The notes under the pieces are model-generated. The model did not search any database, had not been told where the DNA came from, and saw only the letters and a list, made by a program, of their open reading frames with translations. A stretch of DNA of 64,000 nt from Burkholderia sp. BCC0506. Lineage in GTDB: Bacteria > Pseudomonadota > Gammaproteobacteria > Burkholderiales > Burkholderiaceae. Positions 18,432 to 28,219 of this stretch are shown piece after piece (position 1 is the first letter of the stretch; every line of letters begins with the position of its first letter). The position numbers were made by a program, and so were the translations under genes. The stretch lies in contig NZ_CADFEN010000011.1 of assembly GCF_902833145.1 (NCBI RefSeq), positions 186,001 through 250,000 of the forward strand. The letters are read 5' to 3'.

Positions 18432-19424
18432 TCAGCGCGCGCTGGCGACCGACAGCTTGCCGGGGATCAGCTTCAGCGTGCTGAACGCGTCGGCGATGCT
18501 CTGCTGATACGCGACCGTCGCATCGGTGATCGGCTGCACGCCGTAGCCGGCGCGCTTGAGCGCGACTTCGAGCGTCGGCGCGTCGAGGCCGACGAGCGGC
18601 GACAGTTGCGCGGCCACGTCGGGCACGTGATCGCGCGCCCAGCGGTCGACCGCGTCGACTTCGTCGAGCAGCGCGCGCAGCACCTGCGGGTGCGCGGCCG
18701 CGTACTTGCGCGCCGCGAGGTAGTACTGCGTGTTGCGTACAAGCCCGTCGCCGTTCGCGACCACGCGTGCGCCGAGCTGCCGTTCGGCGGCGGCCAGATA
18801 GGGATCCCAGATCACCCACGCATCGACGCTGCGCTGCACGAACGCGGCGCGCGCGTCGGCCGGCGTCAGGTAGATCGGCTGGATGTCGGCATACGTGAGG
18901 CCCGCGTGTTCGAGCGCCTTCACCAGCAGGTAGTGGACGTTCGAGCCCTTGTTGAACGCGACCTTCTTGCCGCGCAGTTGCGCGACGGTGCGGATCGGCG
19001 AGTCGGGCAGCACGACGATCGCCTCGCCCCGCGGCGCGGGCGGTTCGTTGCCGATGTACACGAAATCGACGCCGGCGGCCTGCGCGAAGATCGGCGGCGT
19101 TTCGCCGACGGTGCCGACGTCGATCGCGCCGGCGTTCAGCCCTTCGAGCAGTTGCGGGCCGGCCGGGAATTCGAGCCATTGCACGGTGACGCCCTGGCTC
19201 GCGAGACGCTTCTCGAGCGTGCCGCGCGCCTTGAGCACGACGAAGTTGCCGTATTTCTGGAAGCCGATGCGCAGCCGCGTGCCGTCGGCGTCGGCACGCG
19301 CGGGGCCGGCCGCGAGCGGCCCGAGCGCGAGGCCGGCCAGCCCGACGGCCGCGCCTTGCAGCCACTGGCGGCGGCGCGGGTCGACCGGGGTCGTTTCAAG
19401 GTCTGCGTGCGGTGTGTCGTTCAT
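18432..19424 (-). CDS. Aliphatic-sulfonate-type ABC transporter substrate-binding protein
   Basis: 330 aa. N terminus RRRQWLQGAAVGLAGLALGPLAA is a twin-arginine-like export signal ending near ARADA. The mature domain is a SsuA/TauA-type periplasmic binding protein: IGFQKYGNFVVLKARG, GAIDVGTVGETPPIFAQAAG, VVLPDSPIRTVAQLRGKKVAF, AWVIWDPYL. It binds a sulfonate or similar anion for an ABC importer, but no permease or ATPase is adjacent; the nearest is the operon at 24329-27991. AGGA eight bases before the ATG sets the start. Confidence 0.87.
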   Translation of the reverse strand: MNDTPHADLETTPVDPRRRQWLQGAAVGLAGLALGPLAAGPARADADGTRLRIGFQKYGNFVVLKARGTLEKRLASQGVTVQWLEFPAGPQLLEGLNAGAIDVGTVGETPPIFAQAAGVDFVYIGNEPPAPRGEAIVVLPDSPIRTVAQLRGKKVAFNKGSNVHYLLVKALEHAGLTYADIQPIYLTPADARAAFVQRSVDAWVIWDPYLAAAERQLGARVVANGDGLVRNTQYYLAARKYAAAHPQVLRALLDEVDAVDRWARDHVPDVAAQLSPLVGLDAPTLEVALKRAGYGVQPITDATVAYQQSIADAFSTLKLIPGKLSVASAR

Positions 19425-19635
19425 CGAGGCGTCCTGCTGGCGGGTTCGCGGATCGCGCGGGCATCGCGCGATCGGCACGGGATGCGGCCGGTGGCGGGCG
19501 ATGCGCGCGCGGCCGGCCCGCGCCGGATTCGAGACGATACGGCCAGCCTGGGACGACGGCCAACCAATGAATCCGCATATGCAAATCACCGGCCGGACGA
19601 TACGTGAACGACGACGCGGCAGGGCGCCGCCGCGC

Positions 19636-20043
19636 TCACTCGGTGACGAGCAGGCTTTCCTCGATCGAATCGACGCGGTCCGGATAGAACGCGAGGTGCC
19701 CGCGAATCGACTCGACGGCCGGATTCGGATGCTCGTACGTCCATACGGCATTGATCGAGCGTTCGCCGCCGGCGGGGATCGAGTAGTACGCGCAATCGCC
19801 CTTGTACGGGCAGTAGGTCGCGTGGTCGGTGCGTTCGAGCAGCGACATGTCGGCATCCTCGCGCGGAATGTACAGCACGGCCGGATAGCTGGCCTCGCGC
19901 AGCACCAGCGCATGGCGCGTATCGGCGACGACCTTGTCGGCCACCTTCACGGTCACGCGGGACGAATGCGGTTCGATCAGGATCGGATGATCGGGGCCCG
20001 GCGACTTCACCGGACGAGAGGGCGTATCGGGGTTCATCGACAT
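19636..20043 (-). CDS. DUF427 domain protein
   Basis: 135 aa. Single DUF427 domain: VADTRHALVLREASYPAVLYIPREDADM, then TYCPYKGDCAYYSI and AVWTYEHPNP, all typical of this small beta-tent fold. Activity unknown; relatives are found with sulfur and cofactor genes in actinobacteria and proteobacteria. The ATG at 20043 is preceded by GGAGG at eight bases; a second ATG two codons in is less well placed. Cytosolic. It stands about 210 bases upstream of the sulfonate binding-protein gene on the same strand. Confidence 0.85.
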   Translation of the reverse strand: MSMNPDTPSRPVKSPGPDHPILIEPHSSRVTVKVADKVVADTRHALVLREASYPAVLYIPREDADMSLLERTDHATYCPYKGDCAYYSIPAGGERSINAVWTYEHPNPAVESIRGHLAFYPDRVDSIEESLLVTE

Positions 20044-20153
20044 TCGTGGGTCCTCCAGAAAGGGCGGCGCGCACGGACGCGCCGTGCCGGCCCGTGCGCG
20101 CCGGGCGGATTCCCGCGCGCCGGTGCCGGCGTCGGCCAACCGCTACGATGCAC

Positions 20154-20273
20154 CCATTCCGCGGAAGTTGCAGGGGGACGGAAGGGCGCCCGCAGCCGTG
20201 AGCGAATGGCGCTGCCGGATGCCGCCGGGGCAGGGCATCGCGGTGGGGTGCGCGAGCATGCCTGCGACGCTCG
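20154..20273 (+). promoter_or_regulatory. Structured leader, possible cobalamin-riboswitch-like element
   Basis: The 371-base gap between the divergent DUF427 and DppA-like genes contains three nested-order hairpins read on the plus strand: CCATTC/GAATGG (20154-20159 with 20204-20209), GATGCC/GGCATC (20218-20223 with 20234-20239) and CGAGC/GCTCG (20253-20257 with 20269-20273). Inside the first lies CCCGCAGCCGTGAGCG (20189-20204), much like the CCCGCAACTGTGAGCG core of cobalamin riboswitches; the conserved CAGGAGACC box is absent. Either a decayed or variant riboswitch, or chance structure. It would control the binding-protein gene at 20415. Confidence 0.35.
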
Positions 20274-20414
20274 GATGGACATTCCCATGCAGCGGCAGCG
20301 GGATGCATTCGCGACGATAAGCAACGCGGAATTAATTGGTAAGCGATCGGCGCGTGGCGCGCGAAGATCGGCGGTCGGCATTCGCACGACATCCCTTTTC
20401 TTCCCTCCGCCACC

Positions 20415-22076
20415 ATGAAGAATCCTTTCGTTTCGTCAGCCGCGCGCCGGATGCGCGGCGTATCGCACGCCGGCGCCGCGCTGCGCCGCATCGCCGCGTC
20501 GCTGCTGCTGGCCGGCGCCGCGACGCACGCGTTCGCGGCGCCCACGGGCAACACACTGGTGTACTGCAGCGAAGGCAGCCCGGCCGGGTTCGATCCCGGC
20601 CAGCACACGACGAGCACCGATTTCGATGCGAGCACGTACACGATCTACAACGGGCTCGTGCAGTTCAAGCGCGGCACGCTCGATCTCGTACCGTCGCTCG
20701 CGACGAGCTGGGACGTGTCGCCCGATCAGCGCACGATCACGTTCCACCTGCGGCGCGGCGTGAAATTCCAGACCACCGCGTGGTTCAAGCCGACGCGGCC
20801 GTTCCAGGCCGACGACGTCGTGTTCACGTTCCGCCGGATGCTCGATCCGGACGATCCGTTTCGCAAGGCCTATCCGGTCAGCTTCCCGTATTTCGGCGAT
20901 CTCGGCTTCGACCGCAACATCGAGCGCATCGAGAAGGTCGACGACTATACGGTGCGCTTCGTGCTGAAGTCGCCCGACGTCGTGTTCGTGCGCAATCTCG
21001 CGATGGCGTTCGCGTCGGTGCTGTCGGCCGAATATGCGGGGCAGCTCGCCGCGCGCCATCGCGAGTCGGACATCAACCAGTTCCCGGTCGGGACGGGGCC
21101 GTTCCTGCTGCGCACGTACCAGAAGGATGCGCTGATCCGCTACGACGCGAATCCCGACTACTGGAAGCCGGACGACGTGAAGCTCGCGCACCTCGTGTTC
21201 GCGATCACGCCCGATCCGGCCGCGCGCTTGCAGAAGCTCGTGGCCGGCGAGTGCCAGGTGTCGGTGTTTCCGCGGCCGGCCGATCTCGAGACGGTGCGGC
21301 GCGACCCGAAGCTGACGCTGTTTTCGGGGACGGGCTTCAACGTCGGCTTCGTCGCGTACAACACGCAGCATCCGCCGCTCGATCGCGTCGACGTGCGGCG
21401 CGCGCTCGACATCGCGATCGACAAGGCGGCGATCATCAAGACCGTGTTCAACGGCGATGCGACGATCGCGACGAACCCGATGCCGCCCGCGCAATGGTCG
21501 TACAACCCGCGCCTGAAGGACGCCCCGCGCGATCCGGCCGCCGCGAAGGCGCTGCTCGCGCAGGCCGGCTTCCCGAACGGCTTCGACCTGACGCTGTGGG
21601 CGATGCCCGTGCAGCGTCCGTACAACCCGAACGCGCAGCTGATGGCGCAACTGATCCAGCAGGACTGGGCGAAGATCGGCGTGCGCGCGAAGATCGTCAG
21701 CTACGAATGGGGCGAATACAACCGTCGCGCGAAGCACGACGGCCAGCACGATGCGATCCTGTACGGCTGGTCGGGCGACAACGGCGATCCCGACAACTGG
21801 CTCGGCACGCTGCTCGGCTGCGAGGCGGTGCACGGCAGCAATCTCGCGAAGTGGTGCAACCAGGACTTCGAGCGGCTCGTGACGGCGGCGCGCTCGAATG
21901 CGGACGTCGCGAAGCGCACGGCGCTGTACGAGCAGGCGCAGGTGGTGTTCAAGGACCAGGTGCCGTTCACGCCGATCGCGACGTCGATCGTGTCGCTGCC
22001 GATCTCCAGGCGCGTGCACGGGCTGACGTTCTCGCCGCTTGGCGGGCACCGGTTCGACGGCGTGTGGCTCGAATGA
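20415..22076 (+). CDS. Peptide/nickel-type ABC substrate-binding protein (SBP_bac_5, DppA-like)
   Basis: 553 aa with a Sec signal (AASLLLAGAATHAFAA). The mature protein is a class C binding protein: TLVYCSEGSPAGFDP at its start, VPSLATSWDVSPD, FQADDVVFTFRRMLDP, PVGTGPFLL and a C-terminal YGWSGDNGDPDNWLG stretch, as in DppA and its dipeptide- or haem-binding relatives. Periplasmic; binds a peptide or similar ligand. No permease or ATPase is adjacent, so it must lend itself to a transporter elsewhere. The start has CTCCGCCACC before ATG, a weak site, which fits leader-controlled translation. Confidence 0.9.
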   Translation: MKNPFVSSAARRMRGVSHAGAALRRIAASLLLAGAATHAFAAPTGNTLVYCSEGSPAGFDPGQHTTSTDFDASTYTIYNGLVQFKRGTLDLVPSLATSWDVSPDQRTITFHLRRGVKFQTTAWFKPTRPFQADDVVFTFRRMLDPDDPFRKAYPVSFPYFGDLGFDRNIERIEKVDDYTVRFVLKSPDVVFVRNLAMAFASVLSAEYAGQLAARHRESDINQFPVGTGPFLLRTYQKDALIRYDANPDYWKPDDVKLAHLVFAITPDPAARLQKLVAGECQVSVFPRPADLETVRRDPKLTLFSGTGFNVGFVAYNTQHPPLDRVDVRRALDIAIDKAAIIKTVFNGDATIATNPMPPAQWSYNPRLKDAPRDPAAAKALLAQAGFPNGFDLTLWAMPVQRPYNPNAQLMAQLIQQDWAKIGVRAKIVSYEWGEYNRRAKHDGQHDAILYGWSGDNGDPDNWLGTLLGCEAVHGSNLAKWCNQDFERLVTAARSNADVAKRTALYEQAQVVFKDQVPFTPIATSIVSLPISRRVHGLTFSPLGGHRFDGVWLE

Positions 22077-22120
22077 TGCGGGCGGGGCCGGCGCGCCCGT
22101 GCTCGCCGGCATGCGTCGCG

Positions 22121-23068
22121 TCAGTCGAGCGCGACGGCGGCCGCCGTTTCGACCGGCGTGCCTTCGAGCGCGACCGACGGCCGGCCGTCCGGGCCGACCG
22201 GCACGTCGCCGATCAGCGTCGTCCGATAGAGCTGGCGGTCGAAGTCGAGATCGAAGATGTCGACGGGCGCGAGATGCGCGGTCGCACGGTTGTCCCAGAA
22301 CGCGATGCTGCGCGGCTCCCACTTGAAGCGGATCGTGAATTCCGGCCGCGTCACGTGCTCCCACAGCAGTTCGAGCAGCGCCTGGCTCTCGCGCGGCGTC
22401 AGCCCGACGATCGATTTCAGGAAGCTCGGGCTCACGTACAGCGCGCGTTCGCCGGTCTCGGGATGCACACGCACGAGTGGATGTTCGGTCACGAGCGGGC
22501 GGCGCTCGACCGCGTCGTCGAATGCGCCGGTCGCGCGCGCGCCGGGCGGCGGCGTGAAGCGATGGATCCCGCGCAGCGTGTCGACGAAGCCGCGCAGCGG
22601 CGCGGACAGCGTTTCGTACGCACGCACGAGGTTCGTCCAGTGCGTGTCGCCGCCGTACGGCGGGATCGTCACGCCGCGCAGGATCGATGCCCACGGCGGG
22701 TTCACGGCGGCCGTCACGTCGGTATGCCAGCCGGTCCAGGGCCGGCGTACCGGCTCGCCTTCGAAGCGCGTCGCCTTGCGATGCTTCGCGATCGAATAGA
22801 CGGCCGGATGGCCGTCGACGTGCCCGAATACCGGGTGGCCGACCGTCGGCTCCCCGAACTGCGCGGAGAACGCGACATGCTGCTCGTGCGTGAGGAATTG
22901 TTCGCGGAAGAATACGACGCGCCATTTCAGCAGCGCGGCGCGGATTGCCGCGATCTGCGGCGTGGTCAACGGTTGCGTGAGGTCGACGCCGCGGATTTCC
23001 GCACCGATGTGGGCGGACAGCGGGATCACGTCGACCGGCTGGGCGGCGGGTTCGGGTAGGGCGCTCAT
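22121..23068 (-). CDS. TauD-family alpha-ketoglutarate-dependent dioxygenase
   Basis: 315 aa from the ATG at 23068 (GGAG nine bases upstream). Fe(II)/2-oxoglutarate site: HTD in WTGWHTDV at about residue 115, distal His in RATAHLAP, and the Arg of YRTTLIGDVP. TauD-type enzymes cut the C-S bond of taurine or other sulfonates, releasing sulfite, with succinate and CO2. Last gene of the transport operon at 22121-27991, with 157 bases to the second dioxygenase. Substrate uncertain; some relatives act on alkylsulfates or aromatic acids. Confidence 0.9.
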   Translation of the reverse strand: MSALPEPAAQPVDVIPLSAHIGAEIRGVDLTQPLTTPQIAAIRAALLKWRVVFFREQFLTHEQHVAFSAQFGEPTVGHPVFGHVDGHPAVYSIAKHRKATRFEGEPVRRPWTGWHTDVTAAVNPPWASILRGVTIPPYGGDTHWTNLVRAYETLSAPLRGFVDTLRGIHRFTPPPGARATGAFDDAVERRPLVTEHPLVRVHPETGERALYVSPSFLKSIVGLTPRESQALLELLWEHVTRPEFTIRFKWEPRSIAFWDNRATAHLAPVDIFDLDFDRQLYRTTLIGDVPVGPDGRPSVALEGTPVETAAAVALD

Positions 23069-23225
23069 GCGACGCTCCTGGCGAAAGTGAACGGGGAAGG
23101 CGGACGACATCGTTGCGCGAGCAGGCGTCGATCCGGTGGCGTGCGGTTCATGGCGGGTGTCCTGCAGGAGGTGGCGCGGCGGCGCGCGGGAAAGGGAAAC
23201 AGGGCGCCGCCGCGGGACGTGTGCG

Positions 23226-24179
23226 TTATTGCAGCGTGGCGCCCGGCCCCTTCAGCAGGACGCTGCGGCGGCCGTCGATGCCGACCGGCACGTCGCCGTG
23301 CACGGTCGCGCGGCGCACGACGCGTCGCGCATCGCCGTAGTCGTTGATCGCGTAGTGCTGGGTCGCGCGGTTGTCCCAGATCGCGACGTCGCCTTCCTGC
23401 CAGTTCCAGCGCACGGTGTTCTCGAGACGCGTCACGTGCTCGTGGAACACCTGCAGCAGGTGCGCGGAATCCTGCGCCGACAGCCCCTTGAGCCGCTGCA
23501 CGAAATGCCCGAGCACGAGCGTGCGTTCGCCGGTCTCCGGATGCACGCGCACGACCGGATGCTCGGTTTCGTAGACGGTCGACGTGAACACTTCACGGTA
23601 GCGCTTCAGTTGCGCGTCGTCGGCATGCACGTGCGTCGACGCATAGTCGTACGCGTTCGTATGCAGCGCCCACAGCGTATCGGCGAGCGCGCGCAGCGAA
23701 TCGGGCAGATGCGCGTACGCGGCGGCCGTGTTGGCCCATACGGTATCGCCGCCGAACGGCGGGATCACGACCGCGCGCAGGATCGAGATCTTCGGGTACG
23801 CGTCGACGAAGGTCACGTCGGTGTGCCACGAATTGGCGCGGGCGCCGTGCGCGGAATCGAGTTCGAGCAGGGCCGCGCTGCCGTCGACGGACGGCACGGT
23901 CGGGTGCGCGACCGTATCGCCGAAGCGGCGCGCGAACGCTTCCTGTGCGGTGTCGTCGAGATGGTGCTGGCCGCGGAAGAACAGCACCTTGTGACGCAGC
24001 AGCGCGGCGTTCACCGCATCGAACGTCGCATCGTCGAGCGTGGCCGATAGCCGTACGCCGGAAATTTCGGCGCCGATCCGGCCGGCGACCTGGCGAAGCT
24101 GAAGCGGGACGGCGGCCGTGCGCGGCGCGGCGTGCGAAGCAGGCGAGGACGAGTGAGCGGCGTGCTGGACTTCGGACAT
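23226..24179 (-). CDS. TauD-family alpha-ketoglutarate-dependent dioxygenase (second copy)
   Basis: 317 aa, AGGAG before the ATG. The iron site is intact: NSWHTDVTF, distal His in NRATQHYAI and Arg in RRVVRRATVHGDVP. It shares the same plan with its neighbour but is clearly diverged (central region with HTNAYDYASTHVHADD and no long loop RATGAFDDAVERRP), so the two probably accept different sulfonates. Located between the ATPase gene and the other dioxygenase on the same strand, with gaps of 149 and 157 bases that could carry internal promoters. Confidence 0.9.
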   Translation of the reverse strand: MSEVQHAAHSSSPASHAAPRTAAVPLQLRQVAGRIGAEISGVRLSATLDDATFDAVNAALLRHKVLFFRGQHHLDDTAQEAFARRFGDTVAHPTVPSVDGSAALLELDSAHGARANSWHTDVTFVDAYPKISILRAVVIPPFGGDTVWANTAAAYAHLPDSLRALADTLWALHTNAYDYASTHVHADDAQLKRYREVFTSTVYETEHPVVRVHPETGERTLVLGHFVQRLKGLSAQDSAHLLQVFHEHVTRLENTVRWNWQEGDVAIWDNRATQHYAINDYGDARRVVRRATVHGDVPVGIDGRRSVLLKGPGATLQ

Positions 24180-24328
24180 CGGGAGTCTCCTGGGAGTCGG
24201 GTCGGTCGAGGCTCCATTCAAGCAGGCGCCGCGCGGAACCGGAACCGATGAATCGTCACAACCTTAGCGTGCGCGCTGCGATGAACGATATCTGTCGTGA
24301 TGCTGAACAATGCGCACGCGTGGCATCG

Positions 24329-25174
24329 CTACCACGCGAGCCGCCATTCGCCGATCCGGTGCGGGCGCGCCGTGTCGATGCGCCGGCCGCCCGAAGCGTC
24401 GTCGCCCGGCGGCTCGCCGTCGTCGAAATCGGCGAGCACGGTGTCGCGCAATTGCGCGAACGCCGGCGAATCGCGCCGGCGCGGGCGCGGCAGCGCGACG
24501 TCGACGATACGCGCGATGCGGCCCGGACGCGGCGCCATCGTGACGACGCGGTCGCCGAGATAGACGGCTTCGTCGACATCGTGCGTGACCAGGATCATCG
24601 TGATGCGCTCCTGTTCCCAGATGCGCAGCAGTTCGTTCTGCATCTTCGCGCGCGTCTGCGCGTCGAGCGCGCCGAACGGCTCGTCGAGCAGCAGCACGCG
24701 CGGCCGGTTCACGAGGCCGCGCGCGATCGCGACGCGCTGCGCCATCCCACCCGACAACTGGTTCGGAAACGCGTGCTCGAAGCCGTTCAGCCCGACGAGC
24801 GCGATGTGCTCCGCGATCGCGCGCCGTTTCGCGGCGGCGTCCAGCGGCGCGTTGCGCAGTGCCGCACCGATGTTCTGCTCGACGGTCAGCCACGGAAACA
24901 GCCGGTGATCCTGGAACACGATGCCGCGCTGCAGCGACGTGTCGCGCACGCGTTCGCCGCCTGCGCGGATTTCGCCCGCGTAGTCGGTGTCGAGCCCGGC
25001 GACGAGCCGCAGCAGCGTCGACTTGCCGCAGCCGCTCGCGCCGACGATCGTGACGAATTCGCCGGCGCGCACGTGCAGCGATACGTCGTCGAGCACGGCA
25101 AGCGCCGCGCCGCGTTGCGCGTAGTGCTTGCTGACATGGAGGATGTCGAGCGAATCGGAGGTCAGAGTCGTCAT
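24329..25174 (-). CDS. ABC transporter ATP-binding protein, SsuB/TauB-like
   Basis: 281 aa. Walker A GASGCGKST, Q-loop VFQDHRLFPW, signature LSGGMAQRVAIARGL, Walker B VLLLDEPFGALD and the H-loop THDVDEA are all present. C-terminal 45 residues are Arg/Asp-rich. It belongs to the nitrate/sulfonate/taurine importer ATPases and energises the two permeases upstream in the operon. Start at MTTLTSD. Confidence 0.93.
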   Translation of the reverse strand: MTTLTSDSLDILHVSKHYAQRGAALAVLDDVSLHVRAGEFVTIVGASGCGKSTLLRLVAGLDTDYAGEIRAGGERVRDTSLQRGIVFQDHRLFPWLTVEQNIGAALRNAPLDAAAKRRAIAEHIALVGLNGFEHAFPNQLSGGMAQRVAIARGLVNRPRVLLLDEPFGALDAQTRAKMQNELLRIWEQERITMILVTHDVDEAVYLGDRVVTMAPRPGRIARIVDVALPRPRRRDSPAFAQLRDTVLADFDDGEPPGDDASGGRRIDTARPHRIGEWRLAW

Positions 25175-25215
25175 GGCGGTACGAGGAAGAGGGCGATACG
25201 GGAGGAAAGGGGCGC

Positions 25216-26031
25216 TCAGCGCGTCAGGTCGCCGCGCCGGGCCAGCACCTTGCGTTCGATCGCCCGCGCGGCCGCGTTCAGCGCCCAGCCGGTCACGCCG
25301 ACGACGACGATCCCGAACAGCACGAGATCCATCCGGAACTGCTCGCTGCCGTCGATCAGCGTGTTGCCGATTCCGCTGCCGGCGACGAGCAGGTATTCGG
25401 CGCCGAGCGTCGCGAGCCACGAATAGATCAGGCCGAGATACAGGCCGGTGAAGATCGACGGCAGCGCGGCCGGCAGGATCACGTGGCGCACGAGCTGGAG
25501 CCGCGAGTAGCGCAGCGCGCGGGCGACGTCGACGTACGCGCGCGGTACCGCGTGAATGCCGTCGCAGGTATGGGCGGCGACCGGCAGCAGCGCGGCGAGC
25601 GACAGGAATACGACCTTCGCGACGTCGCCGAGCCCGAACCACACGGAAATCAGCGGAATCCACGCGAACAGCGAGATCTGCTTGAACGTGTCGAAGCTCG
25701 GGCCGACCATCCGCGCGGCGATGCGCGACAGCCCGAGCGTGGCGCCGAGCAGCAGCCCGCCCGTCGCGCCGATCGCGAACCCGCACGCTTCGCGCGCGAG
25801 CGATGCCGACAACGCACGGCCGAGCGCGCCGCTCGCGGCCTGCGCCCACGCGGTGCGCAACACGTCGGCGGGGCCGACGAGCAGGCCGCTTTTCACGAGG
25901 TGGGCGGAAGCGATCGCCCACCAGAGCGCGAACGCCGCGAGCGGCAGCACGACGCCGCGCCAGTCGGGCGCATGCAGGCGGCGGGCGGCAGTTGCGGACG
26001 GGGTGGGTGACGGCGTGGCGGCGTGCGGCAC
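25216..26031 (-). CDS. ABC transporter permease, SsuC/TauC-like
   Basis: 271 aa from a GTG start at 26031 with GGAG seven bases upstream. About six membrane helices; the cytoplasmic EAA loop reads DVARALRYSRLQLVRHVILPAALPSI. Family: binding-protein-dependent permeases for nitrate, sulfonate and taurine. It follows another permease of the same family by 35 bases and precedes the ATPase by 41, so both may pair as a heterodimer instead of the usual homodimer. Confidence 0.92.
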   Translation of the reverse strand: MPHAATPSPTPSATAARRLHAPDWRGVVLPLAAFALWWAIASAHLVKSGLLVGPADVLRTAWAQAASGALGRALSASLAREACGFAIGATGGLLLGATLGLSRIAARMVGPSFDTFKQISLFAWIPLISVWFGLGDVAKVVFLSLAALLPVAAHTCDGIHAVPRAYVDVARALRYSRLQLVRHVILPAALPSIFTGLYLGLIYSWLATLGAEYLLVAGSGIGNTLIDGSEQFRMDLVLFGIVVVGVTGWALNAAARAIERKVLARRGDLTR

Positions 26032-26066
26032 GGGACAGTCTCCTTCGGTTGGGCAGGCAGGCCGGT

Positions 26067-26909
26067 TCAGCCGCGAAACGCGGACGGCACGCCGCGGCGC
26101 AGGCGCGCTTCGAGGGCGTCGAGCGCGCGGTTGATCAGCAGGCCGACCGCGCCGACCACGACCACGGCCGCCATCACGAGATCGAGCTGGAACAGTTGCC
26201 GCCCATACACGATCAGGTAGCCGAGCCCTTCGGACGACGCGACGAGTTCGACCACGACGAGCGCGAGCCACGACTTCGTGAACGCGAGCCGCACGCCGGT
26301 CGCGAGCGTCGGGATCGCGGCCGGCAGCACGACGTGGACGATGCGTTGCCGGCGCGTGTAGCCGAACCCGCGCGCGACTTCGTCGAGGGCGGGCGGCGTC
26401 TGGCGAAATCCTTGCAACGTGCTCAGCGTGACCGGGACGAGCGCCGCATGCGCGATCAGCAGGTACTTGAGCGGTTCGCCGACGCCGACGAGCAGCAGCA
26501 GGAACGGCAGCCAGCCGAGCACCGGGATCTGCACGAGCGCGTTGAAGCTCGGCAGCACGTACGCTTCCAGCGTGCGCGACAGCCCGAGCGCGACGCCGAT
26601 CGCCACACCGAGCAGCGTGCCGGCCGCGAAGCCGACGAGCACGCGCTGCAGGCTGATCAGCGTATGGCGCGCGAGATCGCCGCTCGACGCGAGCTCGGCC
26701 AGCGTGTCGACCACGCGTTCGGGCGGCGGCAGGATCTGCGGCGCGATCCAGCCGCGCGCGCTGCCGACGCTCCACAGCGCGAACAGCAGCGCCGGCAGCA
26801 GCCACGGCGCGAGCTGCCACGCGAGCCGTTGCAGCGCAGCCGCGCGGCGCCGTGGCGCGGCGAGCGCGTGCGATTCGGACGACGGGACGGGAAACGCGGT
26901 GTCGCTCAT
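26067..26909 (-). CDS. ABC transporter permease, SsuC/TauC-like (second permease)
   Basis: 280 aa. Hydrophilic start, then six helices; the EAA loop is DEVARGFGYTRRQRIVHVVLPAAIPTL, the WLPFLLLLVGVGEPLK segment is typical. Start ATG lies 14 bases after the stop of the binding-protein gene, so it is the second gene of the operon. The sequence is distinctly different from the next permease, not a recent duplicate. Confidence 0.92.
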   Translation of the reverse strand: MSDTAFPVPSSESHALAAPRRRAAALQRLAWQLAPWLLPALLFALWSVGSARGWIAPQILPPPERVVDTLAELASSGDLARHTLISLQRVLVGFAAGTLLGVAIGVALGLSRTLEAYVLPSFNALVQIPVLGWLPFLLLLVGVGEPLKYLLIAHAALVPVTLSTLQGFRQTPPALDEVARGFGYTRRQRIVHVVLPAAIPTLATGVRLAFTKSWLALVVVELVASSEGLGYLIVYGRQLFQLDLVMAAVVVVGAVGLLINRALDALEARLRRGVPSAFRG

Positions 26910-26923
26910 CGGGGCCGGTCCGG

Positions 26924-27991
26924 TCAGGAGAGCGGCTTGCCGGCGGCGTCGTAACGCGGCCAGTAGTTGTCGAGCTTCAACGTGCGCAATGCATGGTCGA
27001 GATACTTCGGCTCGAACCAGCCGTCGACGTCGACCGGCTGGCGAATCAGCTTGAGGTTCAGCGCATCCTGCGCGACGGCCTTGTAGCGCGCGATGACGAA
27101 CGGGTCGATCAGCGGGGACAGGCGCTCCTTCAGGCGCTGGTTCGCATAGTCGGCCTGCCATGACGCATACGGCACGCCGCTTTTCGCCCACAGCTTGAAC
27201 AGCGCATCGCGGTTCGCTTCGTCGGACGACCATTGCGCGCCCTTCACGAACGCGGTGACGACGCGCTGCACGATGTCCGGGTGCGCGCGCTCGAAATCGT
27301 CGAGCACGAGCAGGTGAGTCTGGCGCGTCAGTTGCGGGCCGTCGTTCTGCGATTCGTAGATGATCTTCGCGAGGCCCGCGTCGCGCAGCTTGTACAGCCC
27401 GTAATCGCCCACCGATGCGTCGATGCCCTTCGACGCGAGCGCGGCGAGCGAGCTGGCGGCGTCGAGGTTGATCACGCGCAGGTCGCGTTCGCCGAGGCCG
27501 TTCTTCGCGAGTGCGTTGTCGGCGACGAGCTGCAGGTTGGTGCCGCGGAAGATCGACACGCGGCGGTCCTTCAGGTCCTTGATCGAGCGGATCGTGGAAT
27601 CGGGCGGCACCGCGATCTTGATGCCCGAACGCACGCTTGCCGCGAGCAGCAGGCGCGTCTTGATTCCGTTCGAGCGCGCGAGGACGGCGGGCAGGTCGCC
27701 CTGGTACGCGAAGTCGAGTGCCTTGTTGGCGATCGCCTCGTTGACGGCCGGGCCGGCGCCCTTGAAGAACAGCCATTGCACCTGGATGCCGTCGGCGGCG
27801 AATTCCTTTTCGACGAGCTGCTGCAACTGCACGGTCGCGGCGCTCGATCCGCCGAACGTCGGCGGATCGCCGGCACCTTGCTGGGCGACGCCGATACGAA
27901 TGACGGCAGGTTTGTCGGCGTGCGCGGCGGCGGCCGGCAATGCAATGAGGGACGCGATCAGCAGCGATCGCAGCAGGCGCAGTGGAAGCAT
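26924..27991 (-). CDS. ABC substrate-binding protein for sulfonates (SsuA-like)
   Basis: 355 aa with signal peptide ([25 protein letters not shown]). Mature sequence has [15 protein letters not shown] at its start, [47 protein letters not shown], typical of sulfonate and taurine binders. First gene of the importer/dioxygenase operon; 228 bases separate it from the divergent DUF2591-like gene, so that gap should hold the operon promoter, likely responsive to sulfur starvation (Cbl/CysB-like), which was not demonstrated in the sequence. Confidence 0.9.
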   Translation of the reverse strand: MLPLRLLRSLLIASLIALPAAAAHADKPAVIRIGVAQQGAGDPPTFGGSSAATVQLQQLVEKEFAADGIQVQWLFFKGAGPAVNEAIANKALDFAYQGDLPAVLARSNGIKTRLLLAASVRSGIKIAVPPDSTIRSIKDLKDRRVSIFRGTNLQLVADNALAKNGLGERDLRVINLDAASSLAALASKGIDASVGDYGLYKLRDAGLAKIIYESQNDGPQLTRQTHLLVLDDFERAHPDIVQRVVTAFVKGAQWSSDEANRDALFKLWAKSGVPYASWQADYANQRLKERLSPLIDPFVIARYKAVAQDALNLKLIRQPVDVDGWFEPKYLDHALRTLKLDNYWPRYDAAGKPLS

Positions 27992-28219
27992 GAATCGATC
28001 GATCAGGAGTACGTTGTCGGGGCGGCGGTGCCGGCTGTCGGGTGTCGGTCCGTCGGATCATTCTCGATGACCGGTCTGGGCCGGACAAGCAACGATTTGA
28101 ACTATGCTTATCGCGGTGCGACGGGGGACGAAATCCTGTCGCGCGTGGAACGCAGTCCTTGCGGCCGTGCATACGGCACCCAGGGCGTCGTTCGGGAGAA
28201 CGGTCATACGGAGAGGGCC

